Assembly (NCBI RefSeq): GCF_023921125.1
Contig: NZ_CP099466.1
Location: forward strand, 744,001 to 808,000
Length of the DNA: 64,000 bases
Origin: Arthrobacter caoxuetaonis
GTDB taxonomy: Bacteria > Actinomycetota > Actinomycetes > Actinomycetales > Micrococcaceae
Reading direction: 5' to 3'
This document shows positions 9,501-18,697 of this stretch, one piece after another. Under the pieces are notes generated by a model, which worked only from the letters and a program-made list of their open reading frames with translations, had not been told where the DNA came from and ran no database searches. Position numbers and translations under genes: made by a program. How positions within the stretch are numbered: the stretch's first letter is position 1; every line of letters begins with the position of its first letter.

Positions 9501-11299
9501 CTGTGGCGAAGTGGGTCACGACTAAGGAGGGTGTCGTGCCTCAGTCGCTGGACTCACACCGCGACGGTTTCAAACTGGTCATACGGACAGGCCTTGATGA
9601 GCGTGCAACTCTGCGTGTCGTAAGCGAGTCGTTCGACTTGGGCCTGAATAATTCGGACATTGACCGAGTCCTCAAGGATGGAATAGATCATCGCCTTGAA
9701 ATGATGCGTCAGGAAGCTCTGGCCGCAACCACAGATGTAGACCGGTTGGAAGTTTATTTCGGTGCAGATGACCTCAGAGAGGAACTGCCGAAGGGACTGT
9801 GGCAAGGGCTTGTCGCACAAAAACTGGTGAACAGGGATACTTCGGTCGCCGAACTGTTCCTGTCCGTTTACGGCAAGGATTCTGTCAGCAAAGTTGCGGA
9901 CCTCTTTCGCCGTGAGGGGTTTCCGGACGTCCCCACGCAATGGGCTGGCGGAGCAGCTACCATTTCTTGGCTTAGGAAGATGGGATTCGGCACCGAGTTT
10001 GCCGGGCAGAAGAACCGCAGACAGGACGCAGAGTTCGTCATACCGGGTGCTACTGTCCTGCCGGACCTGCACGACTACCAGGCAAGGATTAGTACTGAGC
10101 TCGCCAATGTGATTTTGGAAGTTGGGGACGGGGGACGCCGCAGTAAAGCTATGGTCGAGTTGCCCACAGGTGCCGGCAAGACACGAGTTGCGACGCAGAC
10201 CATTCTGCAGCTTTTCATTGACGGCGAGCTCCGAGGCCCCATCCTATGGATTGCGCAGTCACAGGAACTCTGCGAACAAGCCGTTCAAACGTTCTCTGAA
10301 GTGTGGAGGGGACTCTGTACAGCTCAAGCCGTCGATTTGCCTTTGACCGTGGGGCGCCTGTGGCAAGACAACGAGGTCCACGAGCCGGATACGGACTTGA
10401 GCGTGATCGTGGCCACGGACGCAAAATTGGATGTGATCATTGGTCGCGCTGAGTACGAATGGCTCAGCAATGCCAAGGCCGTCTTCGTAGACGAGGGCCA
10501 CGTTGCCGGAACTTCCACCCGGTACACAGGAATCTTCTCCTGGCTCGGTGTTGACGGCCGTAAGTGGGAGCGTCCACTCGTTGGCCTGTCAGCCACACCC
10601 TTCAAGGGCACCTCAGCCCAAGCAACTGATCAGCTTGCTGCTCGCTTCGGTCGCCGGAAACTCGTTGCGTTCCCGGAAAACCCTTATCAGGAGCTGGTCG
10701 CCCGCGGCGTCCTGGCGAGAGTTGAGCACCGGGTGCTCAAGGGGGCGGAGATTGAACTGACGGGCGCGGAGGAGAGCGAAGCAAAGCGCACCAATCGCAT
10801 CAGTAATACGGTCCTCGACCGAGTCGCCACAAACCACGCTCGTATGGCGGTTCTAGTAGACAGCATCATGGGGCTTGAGCTGGATTGGGGTAGGTCGGTC
10901 CTTGTGTTTACACCCAACGTGCTATCCGCCCAGGTGCTAGCTGCTACGTTGCGGTTCCGCGGTGTTGAGGCTGCATCAGTGAGTGGCCAAACAGGCCGCC
11001 AAGAACGTCGTGATTTGATCAAGAGGTTTAAGGACGGAGACATCCAGGTCCTCACGAACTGTGACCTGCTGACACAGGGTTTCGACGCGCCGGGGGTTAC
11101 TTCTCTCTACATCGCACGGCCAACTTTCAGCCCCAACGCTTACATCCAAATGGCAGGACGTGGTCTACGCGGACCGAGAAACGGTGGAAAGGAAAAGTGT
11201 CTGATTGTTGACATGGCGGACAATTTCGGAAATGCAGACATCAACCAACTGCTCGGATTCCGTGAATACGAAGCACTTTGGCAGGAGCAGCAGTCATGA
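6533..11299 (+). CDS. GHKL (sacsin-like) ATPase fused to an SF2 helicase, 1588 aa
   Basis: The N-terminus is an Hsp90/sacsin-type ATPase: LLELVQNAADA (56-66, catalytic E58, N62), CANSGRPF (92-99) and the glycine box GRFGLGFKSVL (121-131). About 1000 residues of unassigned sequence follow. The C-terminus is a complete DEAD/DEAH helicase of the type III restriction 'Res' kind: Walker A PTGAGKT near residue 1210, DEGH near 1319, SATPFKG near 1352 and QMAGRGLRGPRN near 1540. The start is the ATG after a G-rich run; an upstream in-frame ATG adds 25 unconserved residues. The stop overlaps the next gene (ATGA), the first of three overlaps in this operon. It is probably an ATP-driven DNA sensor or translocase in phage defence; the partners DrmA and DrmB support that. 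It is not a recognised DISARM component. Confidence 0.8.
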   Translation: MSTLTKGWEPDETLVREVKEQFASAITAYTAKPTLITEHANHEESIRTGGYASRTLLELVQNAADAMAGIDDTDALGRVEIVLDPESRTLYCANSGRPFSKSGLVAITHAHLSGKRGDEIGRFGLGFKSVLAVSSRPQVLSRSVSFEFNSKEANSALKQIGAATRSLPVLRTATLVDASATIAADPTASDLAEWATTIVRLPDITDLDRICKEMEKFASEFLLFVGAVREVRLSVLGDEGFTTSHVSRSLGDGRFKIERPDGTGDEWFVNEAMHAPSSVARREVGEAVSRSEIKVSVAIPLKPRRANSETGDLGNQIGQFWSYFPLQDKTSATAFFNAPWSVNDDRTTLLSNQYNREILATVAELFVELLPRLSTKEDPAAHLDYLPARGREAKYFGDEVLCALVPPLAVSALLVPDGTGELCNPAELRPLDFACDWKIPEEAHEGWIASPNTLNDVPHWRCYSSTQRISRLRQLFATSVDPTRYDDDDRGIKRALELMPKRGIQSWLREWAEGGDMRSSANALRVVLKNRQMDDADKVRVIPTSDGLKALCDRSLVFLEQADDLAIEGAIFISPEFLRLPDVEKILRSAGFRDLDPEAILAARLSQLTPEAGNEQQAKFWDAALGVSLREALRIVQANPTAQILVPTKDGEWHWPQQVLDLDSDIPAYSNVLLDRGRCLPVLAHKLGVAHRPVADFSLEDESFGQLYQEWVLEELNTKLTPGERPIEKIALYPRDSHSPGPFSPLFLFEQSGASNEVRESWTRQLLELGDASWDCEDLSTGASYRVKSPVRWAVEAVGLLRSSRGYRRIAELVAPSLVQYRDLLPLYEGPRSIVDILRLPADLKMVPKPVLRDALNVDLLPPQFDDGLLVEFLLDAASRAYPEGKPPRIPARVGRIIESCPSNTVFTAVNEEQRQYLATHQRPFLLATEAQAERLAQEVGCLSFEDSFSFSTRIDGEQDSEPLLDVFTGLRSFTAKTDLNSVMVARAESVAKWVTTKEGVVPQSLDSHRDGFKLVIRTGLDERATLRVVSESFDLGLNNSDIDRVLKDGIDHRLEMMRQEALAATTDVDRLEVYFGADDLREELPKGLWQGLVAQKLVNRDTSVAELFLSVYGKDSVSKVADLFRREGFPDVPTQWAGGAATISWLRKMGFGTEFAGQKNRRQDAEFVIPGATVLPDLHDYQARISTELANVILEVGDGGRRSKAMVELPTGAGKTRVATQTILQLFIDGELRGPILWIAQSQELCEQAVQTFSEVWRGLCTAQAVDLPLTVGRLWQDNEVHEPDTDLSVIVATDAKLDVIIGRAEYEWLSNAKAVFVDEGHVAGTSTRYTGIFSWLGVDGRKWERPLVGLSATPFKGTSAQATDQLAARFGRRKLVAFPENPYQELVARGVLARVEHRVLKGAEIELTGAEESEAKRTNRISNTVLDRVATNHARMAVLVDSIMGLELDWGRSVLVFTPNVLSAQVLAATLRFRGVEAASVSGQTGRQERRDLIKRFKDGDIQVLTNCDLLTQGFDAPGVTSLYIARPTFSPNAYIQMAGRGLRGPRNGGKEKCLIVDMADNFGNADINQLLGFREYEALWQEQQS

Positions 11300-12813
11300 T
11301 TCTCGTTCCGGATTTGCAGACTATTACGCAAACGGCACAAAGCGACGCTGAACGTCGGGTTGCCCGTTTGCTCCACGCGATTCATGGTGACGACGCGGTT
11401 GCCTTTCACTCGGTAAAACTCCGCTCGCACCAGTACAAGCGGGTGGCGGAAGCGGACTTTGTCGTACTGTGGAAGGGCGTTGCCATAGTTATTGAGGTCA
11501 AAGGCGGTGGGGTAACCAAGTTTGAGGGTGTTTGGTACTCCACTGACAGGCGCGGCGACGCCCATCGCCTCAATTCCTCGCCGATGGAGCAAGCGCGGAC
11601 AGCGATGTTTGCGCTCAAGGACATTCTCGAGCAGGACAAGCTCGGTTGGTTCCCTGCCGAAGCCGCAGTGGTGACGCCCGATACTAATTCACCTCCCCCC
11701 TCAACTGAGTGGAAGTCAACGCACTGGCTGGCAAAAGAAACGATGACCAGTGCCGCACTTGCAGGTGCGCTCGATCTGATTGCAAAATCAGCCCGAACTG
11801 CGCGATCCGGAATACGCCTAGCTCGGGTGAATGAACTTCGTGCGCGGCTGTTCGGGGAGTTTTCGAGGATGCCTGTTATCGATGCCCAACGCGGTGCCGT
11901 GCTCGAAGAACAAAACCTTGCCACCGTCGAGCAGGCACGCGTTCTTGCGGGCCTCGCCAAAAACGAACGGATTATGGTACTCGGCGGCGCTGGCACTGGC
12001 AAATCATTGGTTCTTGCCGAGGCCGCTAAACAAGAAGCAGATGCTGGACGATCGGTGCTCGTGACATTCCGCTCACCTGGGCTACGCAACTTCTTTGAAC
12101 CGTTGCTTAATGGCCACAATGTGGAGCTTCTTGAATTTGATCAGATTGATCAAGCAAAGCAATTCGATGTGGTTTTGGTCGATGAAGCACAGGATCTCAT
12201 GTCTGACGACGCGATGGACCTTCTTGACCGGGTCGTCAAAGGCGGCCGGGCAAGGGGTCGCTGGCGTATGTTCCTCGATCCGAACAATCAGGCACACGTC
12301 GACGGCCCCTTCGACGCCGAGGTGCTGGAACTCGTAGGTTCAGACGCAATGGAGTATGAGTTGAACAAGAACGTGCGGAACACTAGATCAATCGTGCACG
12401 TGGTGCAGGAATATCTTGGAGCAGACATTGGTGATCCCGGTATCGTCCACGGGGAGCGAATTCAGTGGAAATGGGTAACGGAAGGCGACGCACTCATTTC
12501 TGCGTTAACCGTTGCGAAACAGCTCAAGGAAGACGGCGTCCCTGCTGCTGACATCTGGATCATCCCGGTGGCTGCAGAACGCGAGCTAGATGAAGCTCGG
12601 GAAGGCTTCCGTGTGCTAAGCCCTCGCGTGGCAAAGGGGCTGGAAGCCGAACACGTTATCGTATGCGACCTGCCGAAGGAGTACCGTGACGAACAGCTTT
12701 CCGCACTGTACGTAGCGGTAACACGCGCGAGGGTCACGCTGCATATCGTTGCGACTCAGATGGACAAGAGGCAACTTCAAACTTTGGGGCGTCTTTCTGG
12801 AGCCCGGTCATGA
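11296..12813 (+). CDS. NERD nuclease domain fused to a UvrD-like helicase
   Basis: A 505-residue protein. Residues 16-120 form a NERD domain with the PD-(D/E)xK-like pair D54 and E67-V-K69. The rest is a superfamily 1 ATPase: Walker A GGAGTGKS near 231-238, Walker B VVLVDEAQDL near 293-302, a conserved arginine motif NKNVRNTRS, and C-terminal YVAVTRARVTLHIV, which is UvrD motif VI. The ATG overlapping the previous stop is preferred to an in-frame start 18 bases upstream. It overlaps the following drmA gene by four bases. The likely job is nucleolytic processing coupled to DNA unwinding within the same defence complex. Whether the nuclease is active is not certain. Confidence 0.82.
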   Translation: MILVPDLQTITQTAQSDAERRVARLLHAIHGDDAVAFHSVKLRSHQYKRVAEADFVVLWKGVAIVIEVKGGGVTKFEGVWYSTDRRGDAHRLNSSPMEQARTAMFALKDILEQDKLGWFPAEAAVVTPDTNSPPPSTEWKSTHWLAKETMTSAALAGALDLIAKSARTARSGIRLARVNELRARLFGEFSRMPVIDAQRGAVLEEQNLATVEQARVLAGLAKNERIMVLGGAGTGKSLVLAEAAKQEADAGRSVLVTFRSPGLRNFFEPLLNGHNVELLEFDQIDQAKQFDVVLVDEAQDLMSDDAMDLLDRVVKGGRARGRWRMFLDPNNQAHVDGPFDAEVLELVGSDAMEYELNKNVRNTRSIVHVVQEYLGADIGDPGIVHGERIQWKWVTEGDALISALTVAKQLKEDGVPAADIWIIPVAAERELDEAREGFRVLSPRVAKGLEAEHVIVCDLPKEYRDEQLSALYVAVTRARVTLHIVATQMDKRQLQTLGRLSGARS

Positions 12814-15800
12814 GCTTAACGCCTCATCAAATGGCAGCCATGGCCCACCTGCGCAGAGCCTACATGGGACCCGAGCAGGGGGAGGACGAGGTATTGTTCA
12901 ACCGTCCCTCTCTTCAATATGCCGTCGGCTTGTTGTTTCCTGTCGATCTAGCCGGGGCCGTAGAGCCACAAGCTCTCGACGCAGAAGCCTTCCTTATGGC
13001 AGACGTGGGAGAGGGCGAGGTAGAAGAGAGCGGAGCTGCGCCTCCCCTGGCAGAAGAGTGGAGGCCGTCCTCGGCGGCTCTCTCCTTCGTAACTACTGGG
13101 GAAACAATCATCTGCGAATTTTCGGCTGCTACCTACGGGCCGATCCTGGATGATGGCCCGCTGCGCTGGAAGCGGACTGGGCACCGAGTACCTGCCATAA
13201 AGCTCACCCGTGGCGTTGCCTCCCGCAAATCACTCGACGTGGGCGGGCTGCAGGCGGAAATCGGGTCTCGGTGGCGTCAGTACGGCGATGCATGGCTCGT
13301 CACTGTGCATGTGCGACTTCTATCAGAATCGACTGGAGACGATCGCGAGGACATTGCCCGAATGCTCTTCCAAGTGGATCTCCAAGCCTCTCCGTCAGAT
13401 GAAGGGATGATCGTGGAATACGACGTGGCTCGAGCGATCGACGTCGATCAAGAGGCGCGAGAAATCCGGTTGCGGTATCGAGACCGCAAGATTTTCGGAA
13501 TAGGCCATGGAATGGCTGCAGGCTGGGACCTTGATGAGTCTGGCAAGTGCACACGGGTGTTTCTCGATCCGGTACCCCACTTCGTGGTCCCCGGAGTTGA
13601 GCAAGCTGGGGGAAACGACTTGGCGGAGGCTCCCCGTCAGGCTTTAGACCTGGCTTTCCTAGAGAGTATCGACAAGGATTCCGAGCCGGTTGTTTTGGCG
13701 CTTAAAGCGTTCGTGGATTCCTTCGGTGTGTGGGTGGACGGTCAGAAACTGGCGGCTGACAGCCTCGGGAAGGACGCTCAAGAGATAGCATTCCGGAGCG
13801 ATCTTGCATTAAAGCGGATGAACGCTGGCGCGACCCTACTGGCAGATCCTTCTCAGCAGCAGCTCCGTCGTGCGTTTTCGCTAGCCATGGCGGCGATGAG
13901 ACTTCAAATGTGCCAAGCCGACATAGGCAGGGGAAAACCACATTCAGAGCCAGCCTGGCGTCCTTTCCAACTCGGGTTTCTCCTTGTAGCGCTGGCATCG
14001 ACCGTTGATGAGGGCCACGACGAGCGCGAACTCGTCGATCTGATCTGGTTCCCAACCGGTGGCGGGAAGACAGAGGCGTACCTCGCTTTAGCGGCGGTCG
14101 TGATCTTCCTGCGCCGCCTCGTAAACGGAACCAAGGGTGGTGGGACAGCAGTAATCACGAGGTATACGTTGCGCCTTCTGACTTCCCAGCAGTTCCAGCG
14201 GTCGGCCTCTTTGATATGCGCAATGGAACTTCTACGCGAGACCGACGACCGCGTACGTGGAATGGCACCTTTCTCTATCGGGTTGTGGGTGGGAAATGAA
14301 GTGACGCCTGGAACGCGGGACGACGCTAAATATGCACTCAACCGGCTTTATAAGGCACAGCATCCCCAGGATGCCAACAAGTTCCAAATAACCGAGTGTC
14401 CCTGGTGCCTTGCCGAGCTTGTTCCTGAGCGCAAGGACATTTCGGAGAGACAATATGGTGCCCGGCTCGTCGGCAAGGACGTCGTATTCCGGTGCGTCAG
14501 CGCTTCGTGTGAGTTCTCAACCCGCGAACTTCCCATGAACGTGGTGGACGAGGTCCTTTACGAGGAACCGCCAACGTTCCTACTCGCTACTGTAGACAAA
14601 TTCGCGCGCCTTCAGTTTAAGGAAGAGGCAGGGCGTCTTCTCGGTATCGGCACCATTTATAAGCAACCCTCATTGATCATTCAAGACGAACTGCATCTGC
14701 TGTCCGGGCCACTTGGAACCACAGTTGCCGTCTTCGATGCGGTTATTCAGCTACTTCTCAGCCGATCCGGTTCACGCCCCAAAATTGTGGCCTCGACCGC
14801 AACGATCCGGTCCTCTAGTGACCAGGTCCGCGGCCTCTATGGACGCGATGTTGCCCTCTATCCTCCGGCCAGTCTGGACGGGGACACTACCTTTTTTGCC
14901 CGTCCAGTGAGAAGCGGGCAGGGGCGACTTTATGCTGGCCTTATGCCGCAAAGCGTGTCGCAGGCTACCGCGCTTATCGCTGCTGCTTCCCCGATGCTTG
15001 AACTTCCTCACATACTTGGCGATGTCGAAGGGGACAGTGGACGGCTCGATTCATACTGGAGCCTGGTTATGTATCACAACAGCCTTCGCGAGCTGGGACG
15101 CACTGGTGCTCTCCTGCTGGATGATATCAACGGCCGGCTTGAAACACGTTCTGAGCGCCTCGAGCATAAACTACGTACTGTTCGGGCGCAGCACGTACTC
15201 GAACTCACCAGTCGGCGAGGTCCGGAAGAGCTTCCCAAAGATTTACGGGAGCTAAGGGTGGAAGCCGATGAATCAGCCGAAGCGGTTGACGTGGTGCTGT
15301 CTTCAAATATGCTGTCCGTCGGAATCGATGTCCAGCGCCTGGCGCTGATGCTCATGGTGGGGCAACCGAAGACTACTGCCGAGTACATTCAGGCAACCAG
15401 CCGTGTCGGACGAGGAGACACACACGGCATTGTGGTGACGCTGTTTCGATCGAATCGTGCGCGGGACCGTTCACATTTCGAAACCTTCCGTGGCTACCAC
15501 GATGCCCTCTACCGGAGCGTGGAACCTACCAGTGTCACCCCGTGGTCCTTATCATCCCGTGATCGTTCTCTTGCTGGGGCGACGATTGCACTCATTCGCC
15601 ATTCTTTTCCTGCGCTTGCGGGGGATGCTGCTGCCGGTGCTTTCGATCTTGCGAATATGAGATTCCGCTCCGCGCTCGACCGACTAATCGACGGTTTCTT
15701 AGAGCGCGTTACAAATGCGGACCCCGAGGAACTTGAAGCTGCCTCAGATCAGGTATGGAAAATTCTGAGGGAGTGGGACCGCAAAGCGGAGAGCGCGCGG

Positions 15801-15983
15801 GCCGCTGGCGAGCAACTACGTTACGAGCGTCGCAAAGCTGAGCAACCGTCACTAGTGAAGAGATACGGTGAGACAGGAGACGCGTGGGTGGTAGGCGATT
15901 CGATGCGTTCGGTAGAGCCGAACGTATCAGTAGAGGTTCAGGAACCTGAGAGAGAAGTGCAGCGTGCAAAACATCAGGCATGA
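12810..15983 (+). CDS. drmA: DrmA, DISARM helicase
   Basis: A 1057-residue SF2 helicase with the DrmA arrangement. An N-terminal region of about 400 residues is followed by Walker A WFPTGGGKTEAY near 414-424, a cysteine insert (CPWC near 529 and CVSASC near 560), DELHLLSGP near 626-634, ASTATIR near 661, SSNMLSVGIDVQRL, and motif VI QATSRVGRGDTHG near 861-873. DrmA together with DrmB forms the core of DISARM, where the pair binds and translocates on invading DNA. ATG overlaps the preceding stop and the 3' end overlaps drmB by 20 bases, so the four genes are probably translationally coupled. Base composition is clearly below that of the flanking chromosome. Confidence 0.88.
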   Translation: MSLTPHQMAAMAHLRRAYMGPEQGEDEVLFNRPSLQYAVGLLFPVDLAGAVEPQALDAEAFLMADVGEGEVEESGAAPPLAEEWRPSSAALSFVTTGETIICEFSAATYGPILDDGPLRWKRTGHRVPAIKLTRGVASRKSLDVGGLQAEIGSRWRQYGDAWLVTVHVRLLSESTGDDREDIARMLFQVDLQASPSDEGMIVEYDVARAIDVDQEAREIRLRYRDRKIFGIGHGMAAGWDLDESGKCTRVFLDPVPHFVVPGVEQAGGNDLAEAPRQALDLAFLESIDKDSEPVVLALKAFVDSFGVWVDGQKLAADSLGKDAQEIAFRSDLALKRMNAGATLLADPSQQQLRRAFSLAMAAMRLQMCQADIGRGKPHSEPAWRPFQLGFLLVALASTVDEGHDERELVDLIWFPTGGGKTEAYLALAAVVIFLRRLVNGTKGGGTAVITRYTLRLLTSQQFQRSASLICAMELLRETDDRVRGMAPFSIGLWVGNEVTPGTRDDAKYALNRLYKAQHPQDANKFQITECPWCLAELVPERKDISERQYGARLVGKDVVFRCVSASCEFSTRELPMNVVDEVLYEEPPTFLLATVDKFARLQFKEEAGRLLGIGTIYKQPSLIIQDELHLLSGPLGTTVAVFDAVIQLLLSRSGSRPKIVASTATIRSSSDQVRGLYGRDVALYPPASLDGDTTFFARPVRSGQGRLYAGLMPQSVSQATALIAAASPMLELPHILGDVEGDSGRLDSYWSLVMYHNSLRELGRTGALLLDDINGRLETRSERLEHKLRTVRAQHVLELTSRRGPEELPKDLRELRVEADESAEAVDVVLSSNMLSVGIDVQRLALMLMVGQPKTTAEYIQATSRVGRGDTHGIVVTLFRSNRARDRSHFETFRGYHDALYRSVEPTSVTPWSLSSRDRSLAGATIALIRHSFPALAGDAAAGAFDLANMRFRSALDRLIDGFLERVTNADPEELEAASDQVWKILREWDRKAESARAAGEQLRYERRKAEQPSLVKRYGETGDAWVVGDSMRSVEPNVSVEVQEPEREVQRAKHQA

Positions 15984-17772
15984 TCTAAGGCTTTCCGAAA
16001 CTGTATCTCCCTTCGGCGTCGGCGCCATCGTGGACGTGCTCGGGGAATCACTAATAGCACCCGACACCTCTTGGTGGGACCGGCGGACATCTCCGGAGAT
16101 CAGCTGTGACCGGCTTGTCGCGCAGCTGGGGCCCGGCGTTCTCAAACAGGCTCCAACGCATGCCGGGCCTGCAGGCAAAGACACCCCAAGTCTTCTTTAC
16201 TGGAGATTTCCGGCGTGGAGGTTCTGCGAGAGATGTTCAAAGCTGTCGAAGCTTACAGGAATAGAGAAGGGCAAGTTTCGTAACTCGTGTGACTGTGGCG
16301 GGGCACTCGTACCGATGCGTTATGTAGCGGTCTGCAAGACAGGCAGTCACATACAGGATGTTCCCTGGTTTAAATGGTCCCATCGCGGATCCGACAAAGG
16401 CGTAACGGAGGAAGTGCGCTTTTGCCGTGCTTACACAGAACTGCGCTTCGTCAGGTCCAGCAAGCGAGGCGAGGGCCTTGCATCCCTTCGCGTCGAGTGC
16501 GGCAAATGCAAACGGTCCCGTCCGCTCTCAGAACTGGTAGGCGTAGACTCGCTAATCCGTGACGGTATCAGATGCGACGGCCGGCAACCCTGGGAGCCGG
16601 AGGGACCGACTACGCAGACCTGTGAAGCGCCTCTCGTGGCTGTTCAACGAGGAGCTAACGGAAATTACATTGCCGAACGGGTGTCGGCTTTAGATATTCC
16701 CGAGGAGAGACCACGCTCTCTGCAAATCATTGAGCAGGTGCGGAGCCACGACCTGTTCACCCGACTCATCGATGACAACGGCGGTCCAAAATCGGAGCAG
16801 ATCGCTGGCTGGATTGCGGAAGAACTCAACACTGAGACTGAGCAAGTCCTTGAAGCCGCGTTTGCCAGTAGTGATGAGCCTGGATCGCCAGTCCATAAAC
16901 TTAAGGACGGTGAATGGGCCGCGTTTGTGAAAAAGATGGAGCGGAGGCGAGATCTAACCCAGGGAAACTTTGTCGTGGATGGCTGGACCCGCGACGACTA
17001 CTCGCATCGAAATGGCGGCATCCATGCTGTTCTCTCCGGCGTAGGTCAGGTGAGGAGGGTGCGCGAGGTTCGGGCTCTCAAGGGTTTCCGACGCCACAGC
17101 CCCGATGCGGACTTTATCCGGGCAGATCTCGACCGTGATCCAAAGCATCGGCCCGTCTATCCGGCGTTGGAACTGTTCGGCGAAGGCATATTCCTTCAGT
17201 TCGATGAGGCGGTGCTCGCGCAATGGGAGGCTCAGCACTCAGTGAGGGCACGTGCGGGGATCCTAGCGGAGCGACGTTCCCAGTCTGAATGGGCCAACCG
17301 GCTTGATGTGCCCGAACCACGATTCGTTGCACTCCACACTGTTGCACACCTGCTAGTGCGGCGCCTGGCATTCGCTAGCGGTTATTCATCCGCAGCTCTG
17401 CAGGAGCGGATCTACGCGAATTCAGACCGGCCGGACAAAACCGCAGGCATCCTCATCTATACCGCAGCTGGCGACGCCCAGGGGACTCTCGGTGGGCTTG
17501 TGCGGCTAGGTGACCCTCGCCATCTGTTTCCGCTTTTGCTGGCTGCACTGGATGATGCGGATGTATGTTCCAACGACCCCGTTTGCATCGAAAGCGATAG
17601 GCAGGGAGCATCGCAGCTTAACCTCTCCGCTTGCCACGGTTGTGCGCTCATAAGTGAAACATCCTGCGAGACGGGAAACCGCCTCCTGGACCGGCAGCTG
17701 GTGCTGGGTGGGAGTGAAGTTCCAGGGCTGCTAGAGGACATACTAAAAGCTGTTCGAATGCCAGTCCTCTAG
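15964..17772 (+). CDS. drmB: DrmB, DUF1998 protein of DISARM
   Basis: A 602-residue protein with the DUF1998 signature near its C-terminus: HTVAHLLVRRLAF, then GILIYTAAGDAQGTLGGLV, and a cysteine cluster (DPVC, SACHGCALISETSC) expected to bind a metal. A further possible zinc site, CERC...CDCGG, lies near residues 80-105. Size and order directly after drmA match DISARM loci. The GTG start lies inside the last codons of drmA; no other in-frame start is near. In known systems DrmB binds DrmA and is needed for restriction. The usual next gene, drmC (phospholipase-D nuclease), is absent; a restriction endonuclease gene begins 133 bases later. Confidence 0.87.
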   Translation: MQNIRHDLRLSETVSPFGVGAIVDVLGESLIAPDTSWWDRRTSPEISCDRLVAQLGPGVLKQAPTHAGPAGKDTPSLLYWRFPAWRFCERCSKLSKLTGIEKGKFRNSCDCGGALVPMRYVAVCKTGSHIQDVPWFKWSHRGSDKGVTEEVRFCRAYTELRFVRSSKRGEGLASLRVECGKCKRSRPLSELVGVDSLIRDGIRCDGRQPWEPEGPTTQTCEAPLVAVQRGANGNYIAERVSALDIPEERPRSLQIIEQVRSHDLFTRLIDDNGGPKSEQIAGWIAEELNTETEQVLEAAFASSDEPGSPVHKLKDGEWAAFVKKMERRRDLTQGNFVVDGWTRDDYSHRNGGIHAVLSGVGQVRRVREVRALKGFRRHSPDADFIRADLDRDPKHRPVYPALELFGEGIFLQFDEAVLAQWEAQHSVRARAGILAERRSQSEWANRLDVPEPRFVALHTVAHLLVRRLAFASGYSSAALQERIYANSDRPDKTAGILIYTAAGDAQGTLGGLVRLGDPRHLFPLLLAALDDADVCSNDPVCIESDRQGASQLNLSACHGCALISETSCETGNRLLDRQLVLGGSEVPGLLEDILKAVRMPVL

Positions 17773-17905
17773 GCGGACGAAGTCCAGCCTCACCAAACGC
17801 TGTGTATTGGTCGAGGGATTTGTGTACCGCCCCACAGTGAGTGATGATGCTATTCCGGCTTCGAAATGTTCACAACTGGCATTTGTAGAAAGGGCTTATT
17901 GTTAA

Positions 17906-18697
17906 ATGATGCTTTGGGGAACGAAGAATTTTGATGGGACGAATGGCGATGCACCATTTGCCAGCGACCTGATTGTGTGGAAAACTCTGAAGAACGGCAG
18001 AAAAGTTGTCAACATTGCCGATTCGGACAATGATCCCTCGTGCAAATTGTCCGAGCTTGTGGTTGACCAACTAATGGCTTCCAAAGATAGCCCAGGTGCT
18101 GGTCTTGGCACTGGACGCCCGTTGGAAATGGCGGTAGCAAGTTCCTTGGAAACTGACTTGCCTAAGCTTGACCCCAGTCGTACTTGGACGGTCGGCAGAG
18201 GCTCAGAAAAAATCTCCGACTTCTTGCAGTATAAGCATTTGGAAAAGGTGAATCAGTTAGTTAATAGGCATGCGGAACTTAGAACTACGTTGGGTACCGA
18301 TTATTTGATAAAGCCGGATGTGACAGTAGGCCTACCCTCTAGGCATGAATGGGAACCACGCTTTCTGCACGCAGCCGTCTCGTGCAAATGGACAATTAGA
18401 AGTGATCGAGTTCAAAATATTCGCCACGAAAATAACCAAATGATCCGACATCGGAGGGAGCGCCTGCCACACTTGGTGACCGTGACGGCAGAGCCGCTTC
18501 CTACTCGCTTGGCAGCAATTGCACGAGGAACCGGTGAAGTAGATGCCGTCTATCACGTGGCTTATGGTGCATTGGATCGAGCTATCGGTACAGCTGGTTT
18601 TCTCAGCCGCGAGCAGAGGGATGCTTGGGAAGAGGTGACAGAGCAGGGCCGGGTGCGGCCCTATTCTGACCTTGCAAAAACACTCGCATATTGGTAG
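17906..18697 (+). CDS. NgoMIV-family type II restriction endonuclease
   Basis: A 263-residue protein that matches NgoMIV through its catalytic core: GRPLEMA with E74 (E70 in NgoMIV), LIKPDV with D138 (D140), S159-C160-K161-W followed by TIRSDR (S185-C-K187 in NgoMIV), E175 spaced 14 residues after the lysine exactly as E201 is, and the block LPHLVTVTAEPLPTR. The segment between D138 and K161 is about 24 residues shorter. NgoMIV cuts GCCGGC as a tetramer; the same site is likely here but not proved. G+C is low for this genome (43-52 percent in two sampled 60-base lines). It is separated from drmB by a 133-base gap and probably has its own promoter. The likely partner methyltransferase is at 19507-20610. 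Confidence 0.88.
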   Translation: MMLWGTKNFDGTNGDAPFASDLIVWKTLKNGRKVVNIADSDNDPSCKLSELVVDQLMASKDSPGAGLGTGRPLEMAVASSLETDLPKLDPSRTWTVGRGSEKISDFLQYKHLEKVNQLVNRHAELRTTLGTDYLIKPDVTVGLPSRHEWEPRFLHAAVSCKWTIRSDRVQNIRHENNQMIRHRRERLPHLVTVTAEPLPTRLAAIARGTGEVDAVYHVAYGALDRAIGTAGFLSREQRDAWEEVTEQGRVRPYSDLAKTLAYW

